Shown here: piece by piece, positions 1 to 7,641 of the stretch
Numbering within the stretch: position 1 is the first letter of the stretch
How the letters are laid out: each line of letters starts with the position of its first letter
Assembly (NCBI GenBank): GCA_025458545.1
Contig: JALOSH010000022.1
Span: 1 to 28,730, forward strand
Source of the DNA: Hydrogenophaga sp.
GTDB lineage: Bacteria; Pseudomonadota; Gammaproteobacteria; Burkholderiales; Burkholderiaceae
DNA length: 28,730 nt
Reading direction: 5' to 3'
The notes under the pieces: model-generated
Database searches by the model: none
What the model was told of the DNA's origin: nothing
The model's input: only the letters and a program-made list of their open reading frames with translations
Translations under genes and position numbers: made by a program

Positions 1-1
1 C

Positions 2-172
2 CTGGGCGACAACGCGCCCGAGCTGGTGGCCGATGCCAGCCTCTCGCCCGGTGGCTGCCTGGTCCATTCGCCCAGCTCCACGGTGGACGCGACCATTGAA
101 AAGCGCTGGGCTCGCGCCATCGGCAACCTGGGCCTGAGCGTGGCGTGGGCACCGGAGGGCGGCGATGTCTGA
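2..172 (+). CDS. fliH: FliH, flagellar export ATPase regulator (C-terminal end only)
   Basis: The reading frame enters from the left edge and stops at 170-172, so only about 56 C-terminal residues are present. They include [20 protein letters not shown], which fits the conserved FliH/YscL C-terminal pattern (GGc-x-v-s-x-x-x-x-vDatie-x-RW). FliH binds the export ATPase FliI, restrains it and helps dock it at the flagellar export gate on the cytoplasmic side. The stop codon overlaps the fliI start by 8 bases, which suggests translational coupling. The N-terminal part lies outside the window. The assignment rests on this short tail and on the following fliI. Confidence 0.85.
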   Translation: MGDNAPELVADASLSPGGCLVHSPSSTVDATIEKRWARAIGNLGLSVAWAPEGGDV

Positions 173-1601
173 GCCCGAAAGCCGCTGGGGCCACTTCATG
201 GACGACGTGCGCACCAGCGCCAACGCCCACACGCCGCTGGAAGTGCGCGGCACGCTCACCCGTCTGGCCGGCCTGGTGCTCGAAGCCGTGGGCCTGAAGG
301 TGCCGGTGGGCTCCCAGTGCCTCATCGCCAACGGTGCCAAAGAACCGGTGCTGGCCGAGGTGGTGGGTTTTTCCAGCGACCGCGCCTACCTCATGCCGGC
401 GGGCGACACGCATGGTTTGTCGAGCGGCGCCAGCGTCACACCGCTCGCGCCCTACCGCACGGTGCCGCGCTTGGGTCAGGTCAACAAACCGCCCTCACCG
501 GCCGACCGTGGCCTGTTGCGCCTGCCGCTGGGCCGTGGCCTGCTCGGCCGGGTGGTCGACGACCACATGGGCCCCATCAGCAACGTGGACATCGAACCCA
601 TGGAGCGCGCACCGCTCAACGCGATGGACCGCGACCCGGTGCGCGAGCCGCTGGACACCGGCGTGCGCGCCATCAACGCCCTGCTCACCGTCGGCCGCGG
701 CCAGCGCATCGGCCTGTTCGCCGGTTCGGGTGTGGGCAAATCGGTGCTGCTGGGCATGATGGCGCGCTACACCAAGGCCGATGTGATCGTGGTTGGCCTG
801 ATCGGCGAGCGCGGCCGCGAGGTCAAGGAATTCATTGAAGACATCCTGGGCGAGGACGGGCGCAAGCGCTCGGTGGTGGTGGCCGCACCGGCCGACGCGC
901 CGCCGCTGGTGCGCATGCAGGGAGCGGCCTACGCCACCGCGATTGCCGAGCGCTTCCGCGACGACGGCCTGCACGTGCTGCTGCTCATGGATTCGCTGAC
1001 CCGCTACGCCATGGCGCAGCGCGAGATTGCGCTGGCCATCGGCGAACCGCCCGCCACCAAGGGCTACCCGCCGAGCTGCTTTGCCAAGCTGCCGCAGCTG
1101 GTGGAGCGCAGCGGCAACGGCCTCAACGGCAAGGGTTCGATCACCGCCTTCTACACCGTGCTCAGCGAGGGTGACGACCAGCAGGACCCGATCGCCGACG
1201 CAGCGCGTGCCATCCTGGACGGTCACATCGTGCTGTCGCGCGCGCTGGCCGAAGCAGGGCACTACCCGGCCATCGACGTGGAGGCCTCGGCCTCGCGCGT
1301 GATGCACAACGTGGCCAGCCCGCAGCACCTGGAGCTGGCGCGCAAGTTCCGCAACAACTATTCGCGCTTCATGAAGAGCCGCGACCTGATCCAGCTCGGC
1401 GCCTATGTGGCCGGCAGCGACCCCGAGACCGACCGCGCCATCGTGTTGTACCCGGCGCTGCAGCGTTTCCTGATGCAGGACATGCGCGAAGCCGCCACCC
1501 TGCCCGCCAGCTTGCAGCAGCTGGGCACCGCGCTGCAGGACGACAAGACGGCCACCACCGGGCGCCAGGCCCGTCCGCACCACAACCCCTACGAACCATG
1601 A
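165..1601 (+). CDS. fliI: FliI, flagellum-specific export ATPase
   Basis: 478 residues, close to the usual 440-480 for FliI. It energises export of rod, hook and filament subunits through the flagellar type III apparatus in the cytoplasm. Visible motifs are the Walker A loop GSGVGKS at about 187-193, a Walker B stretch [16 protein letters not shown] at about 275-290, and the F1/T3SS ATPase signature [10 protein letters not shown] at about 368-377. The N-terminal beta-barrel region (about 25-100) precedes the ATPase core. The chosen ATG sits inside the fliH end (8-base overlap), matching the family N-terminus. A 157-base gap before fliJ holds a degenerate copy of the window's dispersed hairpin element. 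Confidence 0.97.
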   Translation: MSEPESRWGHFMDDVRTSANAHTPLEVRGTLTRLAGLVLEAVGLKVPVGSQCLIANGAKEPVLAEVVGFSSDRAYLMPAGDTHGLSSGASVTPLAPYRTVPRLGQVNKPPSPADRGLLRLPLGRGLLGRVVDDHMGPISNVDIEPMERAPLNAMDRDPVREPLDTGVRAINALLTVGRGQRIGLFAGSGVGKSVLLGMMARYTKADVIVVGLIGERGREVKEFIEDILGEDGRKRSVVVAAPADAPPLVRMQGAAYATAIAERFRDDGLHVLLLMDSLTRYAMAQREIALAIGEPPATKGYPPSCFAKLPQLVERSGNGLNGKGSITAFYTVLSEGDDQQDPIADAARAILDGHIVLSRALAEAGHYPAIDVEASASRVMHNVASPQHLELARKFRNNYSRFMKSRDLIQLGAYVAGSDPETDRAIVLYPALQRFLMQDMREAATLPASLQQLGTALQDDKTATTGRQARPHHNPYEP

Positions 1602-1621
1602 TCCACCCCCGTTGCCTGCTT

Positions 1622-1727
1622 GCTGCGCCCCGAACGGCCGTCACCAACGGCCATGCGCCCGGTCGTACAACTGCTGAAGGCGGCGAAACCCGCCGTCTGG
1701 CCAAGCCAGCCCGGCGGTGTCCCTCGG
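1622..1727 (+). repeat. Degenerate copy of the dispersed nested-hairpin element (fliI-fliJ gap)
   Basis: Starts about 20 bases after the fliI stop. The inner stem is CTGGC (1697-1701) / GCCAG (1705-1709), a paired change relative to the commoner CCGGC/GCCGG. The downstream part matches the copy at 7507-7584 (CCCGGCGGTGTCCCT against CCCGGCGGTGCCCT). The outer arms GAAACC/GGTGTC have one mismatch. It is the most decayed of the intergenic copies. Confidence 0.55.
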
Positions 1728-1758
1728 TCAAAACTTTGCCATCGATGGAGATGCCGGC

Positions 1759-2235
1759 ATGAGCAACATCCAGACCTTGAACAAGGTGGTCGACCTCGCC
1801 GAAAAGCGCCGCGACGAGGCGCGCGCTGCGCTGGCGCAGCAGCAGCGCGAACTGCAGATCGCCCAGGACCAGATGCAGCAGCTGCAGACCTACGCGCAGG
1901 AAGCGCAGACCCGCTGGTTGGCGCGCAGCAGCTCCGCCGGGGTGGACGCCACCCAGCTGTTCCACCACCGCCAGTTCATGCACAAGATCGACCACGCGCT
2001 GGAGTTCCAGCGCGGCGTTTTGAGCAACCGCGAAGCGCTCATCGAGCGCTGCCAGAGCCAGCTGATGGTGTGCGAGCGCGATGTCGCCGGGCTGCGCAAA
2101 TACACCGAACGCAAACTGCAGGTCCTTCAGCAAAAGGCCCAGCGCCAGGAGCAGAAGGCCACCGATGAGTTGGCGCTCTCCATCCACCTGCGCCAGAGCC
2201 TGGCGCAAGCCCAAGCACAAGGACTGCGGTCATGA
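1759..2235 (+). CDS. fliJ: FliJ, flagellar export chaperone/stalk protein
   Basis: 158 residues (enteric FliJ is 147). It is almost wholly predicted coiled coil: rich in Glu, Gln, Arg and Ala with heptad-like spacing (AEKRRDEARAALAQQQRE, then QKAQRQEQKATDELAL near the end). FliJ is the central stalk of the FliI hexamer and links it to FlhA, also recycling export chaperones. I chose the ATG at 1759 because GGAG lies 8 bases upstream and the protein then begins MSNIQTLNKVVDLAEKRRDE, as family members do; an in-frame ATG at 1717 would add 14 unconserved residues. The last codons overlap the fliK start as ATGA. Identity rests on position, size and coiled-coil character, since FliJ is poorly conserved. 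Confidence 0.9.
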   Translation: MSNIQTLNKVVDLAEKRRDEARAALAQQQRELQIAQDQMQQLQTYAQEAQTRWLARSSSAGVDATQLFHHRQFMHKIDHALEFQRGVLSNREALIERCQSQLMVCERDVAGLRKYTERKLQVLQQKAQRQEQKATDELALSIHLRQSLAQAQAQGLRS

Positions 2236-3683
2236 GCACCACACCCGCCAGCCACGCCGCCAGCACCGCCACACCACGGGCCCAGGCGCATCCTTCGCGC
2301 CCCGCCGGTGGACCCAACGGCGCACCGGGCAACAGCGATCTGTTTTCCAACCTGCTCGCCCTGCTGAGCGCCACCCACGAAGCGCCAGCCCTTGGCGCCA
2401 CCGAGTTCGAGAGCGACGGTGAACCGCCCGCCAAAGGCTTGGCTCTGGGCGCCGACGCCACCGACCAGAACCCGCTGGCTGGCCTGATGGGCTGGCCGGT
2501 CGCCAGCCCCCAGAGTCTGCCGCCGAGCGGCCGTGAAGGCCTGCCCGGCAACACGAGCCCCACGCTCCGGCTGCAGACCACCGCAGCGGGCGAACAGGGC
2601 CAGGCCGATCTGCCGGGCAACCGGTCAGACACCACCCCAAAGGCCCATCCGGCGCCCGCCCAGGCCGATGCGAACCCACAAGGTGTGGCCCTGCAAGGCA
2701 TGAGCCTGCTGGAAACCCCTGTGGCACCCGATGCGAGCACGCTCGCGGCGCTGGGTCGGGCCAGCGGCGGCGAGGCCAGCACCACAGCCAAAGCACCCGC
2801 CAGCGACGCCGCGCCACGCCCTGCCGCCTGGCGCAGCACGGTGGGGCACACCGGCCACGGCCATGCGCTGACGCTGCCCACGGTCCTGTCCGCGGGCAGC
2901 GACAAGTTGCCCGGCGTGGTTGCGGGCGCGGTGGTGCCGGGCATGGTGGCGCAGGCGCGCAGCACCGTCGCGCTGGACGAACGTTTTGGACTGGCCTCGG
3001 GCAACGACGCGCCGCTGGCAGGGGCTGGCGAGAGCGCTGGCACCCGCCCCGGTGCTGCGGCGGGCGGCCAGCCACAGGGCGGTGGTTCCGGCTCGCCCGG
3101 CACCGCGCCCGAGCACCTCGGCCCGGACGCTGTGGCGGAACGCAACGAGGCGCCCGCCAGCGAAACCGTCTTCGCAACCCACGCACAGGAAGCCGAGGAC
3201 ATGGTCGACGCCCACTGGGGCATGCCGTCACTGCGACACGCCAGCCTGCAGGTGGGCGAAGCGGGTGACGACGCGATCCACATCCAGCTGGCCATGACCG
3301 GGCAGGAACTGAACCTGGAGTTCCGCACCGACAACAGCGAAGCCCGGGCCACGCTGGCGCAAGAGGCCAGCCAGTCGCTGGGCGATCTGCTGGAGCGCAG
3401 CGGCATCCAGCTGGGCAACGTGTCGGTGGGCGCCCAGAGCCAGCAACCAGACGATCCCGGCCGTGCACCCACCCAGCAGGCAACCACCTCGGCTCGCGGC
3501 CGGGCGGCGGGGAACAGCGACCACACCGCCACGGCAGCGCCGGTGGAGCCGCGCCTGCGCAGCGACGGCAGCCGCCCGCTGGACCTGTTCGTGGCGGCAC
3601 TGGCCGTCTGGCGGAGCCAGCCCGGTGGTGCCCTGGCGTTGTGGCATCTCTCGCCGAATGGACACCCATCCCCGCTGTACTGA
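2232..3683 (+). CDS. fliK: FliK, flagellar hook-length control protein with an odd C-terminal extension
   Basis: 483 residues. FliK is an exported ruler that measures the hook and switches the export gate to filament substrates. Residues 1 to about 330 are low-complexity, rich in Ala, Pro, Gly and Thr, as expected for the ruler. The conserved C-terminal domain is about 335-402, with IQLAMTGQELNLEFRTDNSE and then LGDLLERSGIQLGNVSVGAQ, matching the Flg_hook pattern. A tail ending RPLDLFV (to residue 454) looks like a natural end. The remaining 29 residues, beginning AALAVWRSQPGGAL, are encoded by a copy of the window's dispersed hairpin element and by unique sequence after it, so the original stop may have been lost. 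The start overlaps fliJ as ATGA. Whether the extension affects gate switching is unknown. Confidence 0.93.
   Translation: MSTTPASHAASTATPRAQAHPSRPAGGPNGAPGNSDLFSNLLALLSATHEAPALGATEFESDGEPPAKGLALGADATDQNPLAGLMGWPVASPQSLPPSGREGLPGNTSPTLRLQTTAAGEQGQADLPGNRSDTTPKAHPAPAQADANPQGVALQGMSLLETPVAPDASTLAALGRASGGEASTTAKAPASDAAPRPAAWRSTVGHTGHGHALTLPTVLSAGSDKLPGVVAGAVVPGMVAQARSTVALDERFGLASGNDAPLAGAGESAGTRPGAAAGGQPQGGGSGSPGTAPEHLGPDAVAERNEAPASETVFATHAQEAEDMVDAHWGMPSLRHASLQVGEAGDDAIHIQLAMTGQELNLEFRTDNSEARATLAQEASQSLGDLLERSGIQLGNVSVGAQSQQPDDPGRAPTQQATTSARGRAAGNSDHTATAAPVEPRLRSDGSRPLDLFVAALAVWRSQPGGALALWHLSPNGHPSPLY
3590..3634 (+). repeat. Dispersed hairpin element copy read as the fliK C-terminus
   Basis: The 42 bases from GGCGGCACTGGCCGTCTGGC onward match the intergenic copy at 7544-7584 with five differences. 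Two of these are a compensating pair in the inner stem (CTGGC 3608-3612 / GCCAG 3616-3620, against CCGGC/GCCGG). Outer arms GGCAC (3596-3600) and GTGCC (3628-3632) also pair. The leader and C/G-run hairpin seen in full copies are not recognisable. This copy is translated as FliK residues AALAVWRSQPGGAL. Confidence 0.8.
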
Positions 3684-3824
3684 ACCAGAGGTCGCCGAAT
3701 AAGCGGCTTTTCTGGGTCTTTTCCGCCGAACGCTGGCGGGGGGGGCGCTCAATAATTCTCTCGAACCCCGCACCTTCGGGTGTGTGTGGAGCCCGTTCCG
3801 GGCTTGCCATTCTGGAGAAACCAC

Positions 3825-4331
3825 ATGTCCGCTGCCGCCACCGCCGATGCCTCGGCCCCCGCCAAGCCCAAGAGCAAGAAGCTGGAAGAGGGTGAAGGCG
3901 ACGGCAGCGAAGAGACCCGCGCAGCGCCAGCCCCGAAGAACGATCCCAAGACGCCACCGACCTTTCTGCCGCTGGACGCCATGGTGGTGAACCTGGCCGA
4001 CGAGGGCGGCAACCGCTTTGTGCAGATGGCCATCACCCTGCAACTGGCCGATCCCAAGGTTGCCGAGGAGATGAAGGTCTACATGCCCTCCATCCGCAAC
4101 AGCATCCTGATCCTGATCTCGCAACGCACCGCAGAGGAGATCCTCAGGATCGAGGGCAAAGAAGCACTGATCCAGCAAATCATCGCCGAGGTGTCGCTGG
4201 TGATGGGTTACGACTACGAAGACCCGAACGCCGAGCCCGAGGCCGATACCAAGGGCAAAAAGCCCAAACGCAAGCGCCCGGTCTACAACCCGATCCAGGG
4301 TGTGCTGTTCTCCAGCTTCATCGTTCAGTAA
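3825..4331 (+). CDS. fliL: FliL-like basal body protein lacking its transmembrane helix
   Basis: 168 residues from the ATG at 3825, chosen for GGAGA 6-10 bases upstream. The conserved FliL domain is clear from about residue 48 (FLPLDAMVVNLADEGGNRFV, then the ADPKVAEEMKVYMPSIRNSI region and the ending GVLFSSFIVQ). FliL normally has one N-terminal membrane helix and acts at the stator-rotor interface in the periplasm. Here residues 1-47 are Ala, Pro, Lys and Glu only (AKPKSKKLEEGEGDGSEETR), with no hydrophobic stretch. An in-frame start at 3780 adds no helix either. An in-frame deletion between two Lys-rich stretches that usually flank the helix would explain this; that is inference. It lies between fliK and fliM, as usual for fliL. 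Confidence 0.85.
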   Translation: MSAAATADASAPAKPKSKKLEEGEGDGSEETRAAPAPKNDPKTPPTFLPLDAMVVNLADEGGNRFVQMAITLQLADPKVAEEMKVYMPSIRNSILILISQRTAEEILRIEGKEALIQQIIAEVSLVMGYDYEDPNAEPEADTKGKKPKRKRPVYNPIQGVLFSSFIVQ

Positions 4332-4349
4332 CCGAACAGGCAGCACGCC

Positions 4350-5354
4350 ATGTCCGAAGCCTTTTTGTCACAAGCCGAAGTCGACGCGCTGCTCGAAGGC
4401 GTGACCGGCGAGAGCCAGCAGACCGAGAAAGAGGCACCACCCACCGAGGGGGTGCGCGGCTACAACCTGTCGAACCAGGAACGCATCGTGCGTGGGCGCA
4501 TGCCCACCATGGAAATCGTCAACGAGCGCTTCTCGCGCAACCTGCGGCTGGGCCTGTTCAACTTCATCCGCCGCAGCCCCGAGATTTCGGTCGGTGCGGT
4601 GAAAGCGCAGAAATACAGCGCCTTCCTGCGCGAGCTGGTGGTGCCCACCAACTTCAACGTGATGGCGGTGCGGCCGCTGCGCGGCAATGGGTTGGTGGTG
4701 TGCGAGCCCACGCTGCTGTTTGGCGTGATCGACAGCCTGTTCGGTGGCAACGGCAAATACAAGACGCGCATTGAAGGGCGCGACTTCTCGGCCACCGAGC
4801 AGCGCGTGATCGCGCGCCTGGTGGAGGTGGTGGCCGAGGAATACAAGAAGGCTTGGTCGAGCGTCTACCCCTTGGAGCTGGTGTACCAGCGCTCGGAGAT
4901 GCAACCCCAGTTCGCCACCGTGGCCACGCCCGGCGAAATGGTCGTGTCCACCAGCTTCACGCTGGAGATCGGCGACCTCACCGGTTCGCTGCACATCTGC
5001 ATCCCGTACTCCACGCTGGAGCCGATCCGCGATGTGCTGTATTCCACCGTGCAGGGCGACGCCATGGAGGTCGACCGCCGCTGGATCCGCCTGTTGAGCC
5101 ACGAAATCCAGGCCGCCGAGCTCACGCTGGTGGCCGAACTCGCCAAGACCGACGCCACCATCGAGCAACTGCTCGCCATGCAGGTGGGCGACTTCCTGGA
5201 GCTGGAGCGCCTGCCCAGCATCCAGGCCAAGGTCGAAGGCGTTCCGCTGTTCGAGTGCCAGTACGGCACACACAAGGGCAAGTACGCCCTGCGCATTGAC
5301 CGCAAGCTGCGCGGTTCCGAAATGACCTGGCTGGGAGACTCCTATGTCAACTGA
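4350..5354 (+). CDS. fliM: FliM, flagellar motor switch protein
   Basis: 334 residues, the normal size. FliM forms the middle of the C-ring and binds phospho-CheY to switch rotation. The N-terminal CheY-docking peptide is present (LSQAEVDALLEG, residues 6-17). The middle CheC-like domain carries the GGNG motif near residue 132. The C-terminal SpoA domain spans about 255-325 (ELTLVAELAKTDATIEQLLA, then GKYALRIDRKL). It starts 18 bases after fliL and overlaps fliN by 11 bases. Nothing is unusual about it, and the che operon further right supplies the CheY that would act on it. Confidence 0.97.
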   Translation: MSEAFLSQAEVDALLEGVTGESQQTEKEAPPTEGVRGYNLSNQERIVRGRMPTMEIVNERFSRNLRLGLFNFIRRSPEISVGAVKAQKYSAFLRELVVPTNFNVMAVRPLRGNGLVVCEPTLLFGVIDSLFGGNGKYKTRIEGRDFSATEQRVIARLVEVVAEEYKKAWSSVYPLELVYQRSEMQPQFATVATPGEMVVSTSFTLEIGDLTGSLHICIPYSTLEPIRDVLYSTVQGDAMEVDRRWIRLLSHEIQAAELTLVAELAKTDATIEQLLAMQVGDFLELERLPSIQAKVEGVPLFECQYGTHKGKYALRIDRKLRGSEMTWLGDSYVN

Positions 5355-5796
5355 TACCACCGACACCATGAACCAGGACAGCATCGCCGACGACTGGGCC
5401 CAGGCCCTGGAAGAACAGGCCAGCTCCGCCGCCTCCGACAGCGCGCCCGTTTTCGACACCGCCAGCGCACCGGCGACACCCACCAGCGCTCCCGGCGGCA
5501 GCACCAGCAGCAGCGCCGGCAACGGCGCGATACCCGACATCCAGATGGTTCTGGACATCCCGGTGCAACTCTCGGTGGAACTGGGCCGCGTCAAGGTGCC
5601 GATCAAATACATCCTGCAGCTCGCACAAGGCTCGGTGGTGGAGCTCGATGCGCTGGCCGGTGAACCCATGGACGTGCTGGTCAATGGCTACCTGATCGCT
5701 CAGGGCGAGGTGGTGGTGGTGAACGACAAGTTCGGCATCCGGCTGACCGACATCGTCACGCCCTCGGAGCGCATGCGGAGGGTGTCTAGGAGCTAG
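5344..5796 (+). CDS. fliN: FliN, flagellar motor switch protein
   Basis: 150 residues. The N-terminal 65 or so are acidic and Ala/Ser/Pro rich. The C-terminal SpoA domain begins IQMVLDIPVQLSVELGRVKV, continues through VVELDALAGEPMDVLVNGYL, and ends GIRLTDIVTPSERMRRV, all typical of FliN. It forms the bottom of the C-ring and helps dock FliH/FliI. The ATG overlaps the fliM end by 11 bases, so the two are probably coupled. The gene is followed by a full copy of the dispersed hairpin element and then fliO. Confidence 0.97.
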   Translation: MSTDTTDTMNQDSIADDWAQALEEQASSAASDSAPVFDTASAPATPTSAPGGSTSSSAGNGAIPDIQMVLDIPVQLSVELGRVKVPIKYILQLAQGSVVELDALAGEPMDVLVNGYLIAQGEVVVVNDKFGIRLTDIVTPSERMRRVSRS

Positions 5797-5814
5797 CTCA
5801 GGGACACCGTGGAT

Positions 5815-5894
5815 CCCCCCGCGTCGCCTTCGGCGCCACCCCCCTTGAAGGGGGGCGACACCAGAGGCCCGGCAAAGCCGGTTCCTCGGTGTCT
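5815..5894 (+). repeat. Full copy of the dispersed nested-hairpin element (fliN-fliO gap)
   Basis: Begins about 18 bases after the fliN stop. In order it has a leader hairpin CGCC-TTC-GGCG, a C6/G6 hairpin (5839-5855), outer arms GACACC (5857-5862) / GGTGTC (5888-5893), and inner stem CCGGC (5869-5873) / GCCGG (5877-5881) with an AAA loop. There is no T-run, so it is not a standard rho-independent terminator. Confidence 0.85.
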
Positions 5895-5956
5895 CTCGGC
5901 TGAAGGCACATCGCTTCGGACCCTGTCTCTTCTCATTCAAATCGTCTACCTCTCCC

Positions 5957-6328
5957 ATGCTCCAAAACGCGCTTCCTGCTGTGGGCCTGCTGGTCCTGAT
6001 GGTGCTGCTGGCTTACGCGCTGCAGCGCTGGCGCAAGCATTTGCCGGGCATCGCGCACCAGGCCGGTCCTTCGCTGAAGGTGATGAGCTCGGTGTCGCTC
6101 GGTCCGCAGCAGCGTCTGGTGACGGTGCAGGTCGGCCAGGGAGCCGACGCGCTGTGCCTGGTGCTGGGTGTCGCGCCAGGCAGCGTCAACACCTTACACA
6201 GCCTGCCACTGCCCACCCTGCCCGATGCACCCGCCACCCACGAGAACAGCACCACCGGTTTCGCCGCGCGCCTGACCCAGTTGATGAACCCTTCCGCTTC
6301 TTCCAAAGGTCCCCATGCGCCGCTCTGA
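5957..6328 (+). CDS. fliO: FliO, flagellar export gate assembly protein
   Basis: 123 residues. One membrane helix near the N-terminus ([20 protein letters not shown], about 6-25), then a short cytoplasmic domain with the FliO pattern [20 protein letters not shown] and [12 protein letters not shown]. FliO helps assemble FliP into the export gate. It overlaps fliP by 14 bases. The start is the only one that leaves the helix at the N-terminus. Small size and weak conservation are normal for FliO, so position between fliN and fliP also supports the call. Confidence 0.92.
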   Translation: MLQNALPAVGLLVLMVLLAYALQRWRKHLPGIAHQAGPSLKVMSSVSLGPQQRLVTVQVGQGADALCLVLGVAPGSVNTLHSLPLPTLPDAPATHENSTTGFAARLTQLMNPSASSKGPHAPL

Positions 6329-7121
6329 CATTTGCTGGCGCCAGTTGGCGGTGTTGGCCGGGCTGGCCTTGCTGGCCGGCACCGCGCTGGCCCAGGGCGC
6401 GCCCACCACGCCCAGCTTGCCACTCACCCCGGTGACGCCACCGCCCGGCGCCGCGTTGCCGCTGGTCATCGGACAGGGCGCGGGCAGCAACAGCTATTCG
6501 GTCCCGATCCAGACGCTGCTGTTCTTCACAGCCCTCTCGTTCCTGCCCGCGGTGCTGCTGCTCATGACCGGCTTCACCCGCATCGTCATCGTGCTGTCGC
6601 TGTTGCGCCAGGCGCTGGGCACCCAGTCGTCACCGCCCAACCAGGTGATCATCGGCCTGTCGCTGTTCCTCACCCTGTTCGTGATGGGCCCCACGCTGGA
6701 CAAGGTCTACAGCGAGGCCTACGCGCCCTACACCGCCAACCAGATCAGCTTCGAACAAGCGCTGGAGCGCGGCGAAGCGCCGATGCGCGCCTTCATGATC
6801 AAACAGACGCGCCAGAGCGACTTCGAACTCTTCGCCCGCCTGGCCAAACTGCCCGCTGACATGACGGTGGAGCAGGCACCGTTTCGCGTCATCGTGCCGG
6901 CCTTTGTGACCAGCGAGCTCAAGACCGCGTTCCAGATCGGCTTCATGATCTTCATTCCCTTCCTGGTGATCGACATGGTGGTCGCCAGCGTGCTCATGTC
7001 GCTCGGCATGATGATGTTGTCGCCGGTGCTGGTCGCCCTGCCCTTCAAGCTCATGCTGTTCGTGCTGGCCGATGGCTGGAATCTGTTGCTGGGTTCCCTC
7101 GCCGCTTCCTTCGTCATGTGA
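6315..7121 (+). CDS. fliP: FliP, flagellar export gate protein
   Basis: 268 residues. A cleavable signal peptide is likely ([18 protein letters not shown], about 11-28), as in other FliP. The core then shows [20 protein letters not shown], the [16 protein letters not shown] loop, and the paired C-terminal helices with [20 protein letters not shown] and [20 protein letters not shown]. These are diagnostic of the FliP/SctR family, which forms the pentameric core of the export gate with FliQ and FliR. The start overlaps fliO by 14 bases. A different hairpin-rich repeat separates it from fliQ. Confidence 0.97.
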   Translation: MRRSDICWRQLAVLAGLALLAGTALAQGAPTTPSLPLTPVTPPPGAALPLVIGQGAGSNSYSVPIQTLLFFTALSFLPAVLLLMTGFTRIVIVLSLLRQALGTQSSPPNQVIIGLSLFLTLFVMGPTLDKVYSEAYAPYTANQISFEQALERGEAPMRAFMIKQTRQSDFELFARLAKLPADMTVEQAPFRVIVPAFVTSELKTAFQIGFMIFIPFLVIDMVVASVLMSLGMMMLSPVLVALPFKLMLFVLADGWNLLLGSLAASFVM

Positions 7122-7123
7122 AC

Positions 7124-7208
7124 AACGCCCCCACGCTCCACCGCTGCGCGGGTCGCTGCCCCCCGAGAGGGCTGGGCCGCCTTGGGAGCGGGCCGACGTC
7201 GGCCCCAT
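7124..7208 (+). repeat. Second intergenic repeat type with a 16-bp perfect palindrome (fliP-fliQ gap)
   Basis: Begins just after the fliP stop. It has C-run/G-run segments (CTGCCCCCCGAGAGGGC) like the main element but a different 3' module, ending in GGGCCGACGTCGGCCC (7190-7205), which is its own reverse complement. The inner CCGGC/GCCGG stem is absent. I treat it as a separate family sharing the C/G-run hairpin. Confidence 0.5.
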
Positions 7209-7234
7209 CTCTCTTCGACAAGGACCTCTGACCC

Positions 7235-7504
7235 ATGGACTCACAAGCCGCTCTCACGATGGGGCAGAACGCCCTCTACATGTTGCTCATGATTTCGGCA
7301 CCGGTGCTGGCCGTGGTGCTCGGCGTGGGTCTGGTGGTCAGCGTGTTCCAGGCCATCACCCAGATCCATGAGGCCACGCTGTCCTTTGTGCCCAAGCTGG
7401 TGGCGGCCATCGCGGTGTTCGCCATCGCAGGCCCGTGGATGCTGACCACGCTGGTGGAATTCATCCGCAGCACCATCTTGTCGATCCCGAACTACGCTGT
7501 ATAG
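7235..7504 (+). CDS. fliQ: FliQ, flagellar export gate protein
   Basis: 89 residues, the standard size. Two hydrophobic hairpin helices are visible: LYMLLMISAPVLAVVLGVGL (about 15-34) and LVAAIAVFAIAGPWMLTTLV (about 55-74). The conserved linker VVSVFQAITQIHEATLSFVP is intact. FliQ packs around the FliP5-FliR core of the export gate in the inner membrane. The ATG is 8 bases after an AAGGA (tcgacaaggacctctgacccATG). The hairpin element follows two bases after the stop. Confidence 0.97.
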   Translation: MDSQAALTMGQNALYMLLMISAPVLAVVLGVGLVVSVFQAITQIHEATLSFVPKLVAAIAVFAIAGPWMLTTLVEFIRSTILSIPNYAV

Positions 7505-7506
7505 AT

Positions 7507-7584
7507 GCCCCCCTGCGCCGCTTCGCGTCACCCCCCCAGGGGGGCGGCACTGGCCGTCCGGCAAAGCCGGCCCGGCGGTGCCCT
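7507..7584 (+). repeat. Full copy of the dispersed nested-hairpin element (fliQ-fliR gap)
   Basis: Begins two bases after the fliQ stop. Leader CGC-TTC-GCG, C-run/G-run hairpin (7531-7544), outer arms GGCAC (7546-7550) / GTGCC (7578-7582), inner stem CCGGC (7558-7562) / GCCGG (7566-7570) with an AAA loop. Near-identical over 42 bases to the copy inside fliK. Confidence 0.85.
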
Positions 7585-7641
7585 ATGTTGGCTTCCCCTC
7601 TCTGGCCAGCACTTGCCCGCTCGCTCCTTCTTTCGCTGGCC

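Noticed and set aside
495..1583. Long open frame antisense to fliI
   Set aside because: Shadow of a high-GC gene; the residues are His/Gln/Val/Ala biased with no family motif, and fliI is certain.
3735..3748. Possible sigma-54 site (GG-N10-GC) before fliL
   Set aside because: Only the two dinucleotides match; the rest of the consensus is missing and the spacer is a G-run.
7435..7641. Longer FliR starting inside fliQ or at 7585
   Set aside because: The added residues are fliQ shadow and repeat sequence; FliR family N-termini fit the ATG at 7642.
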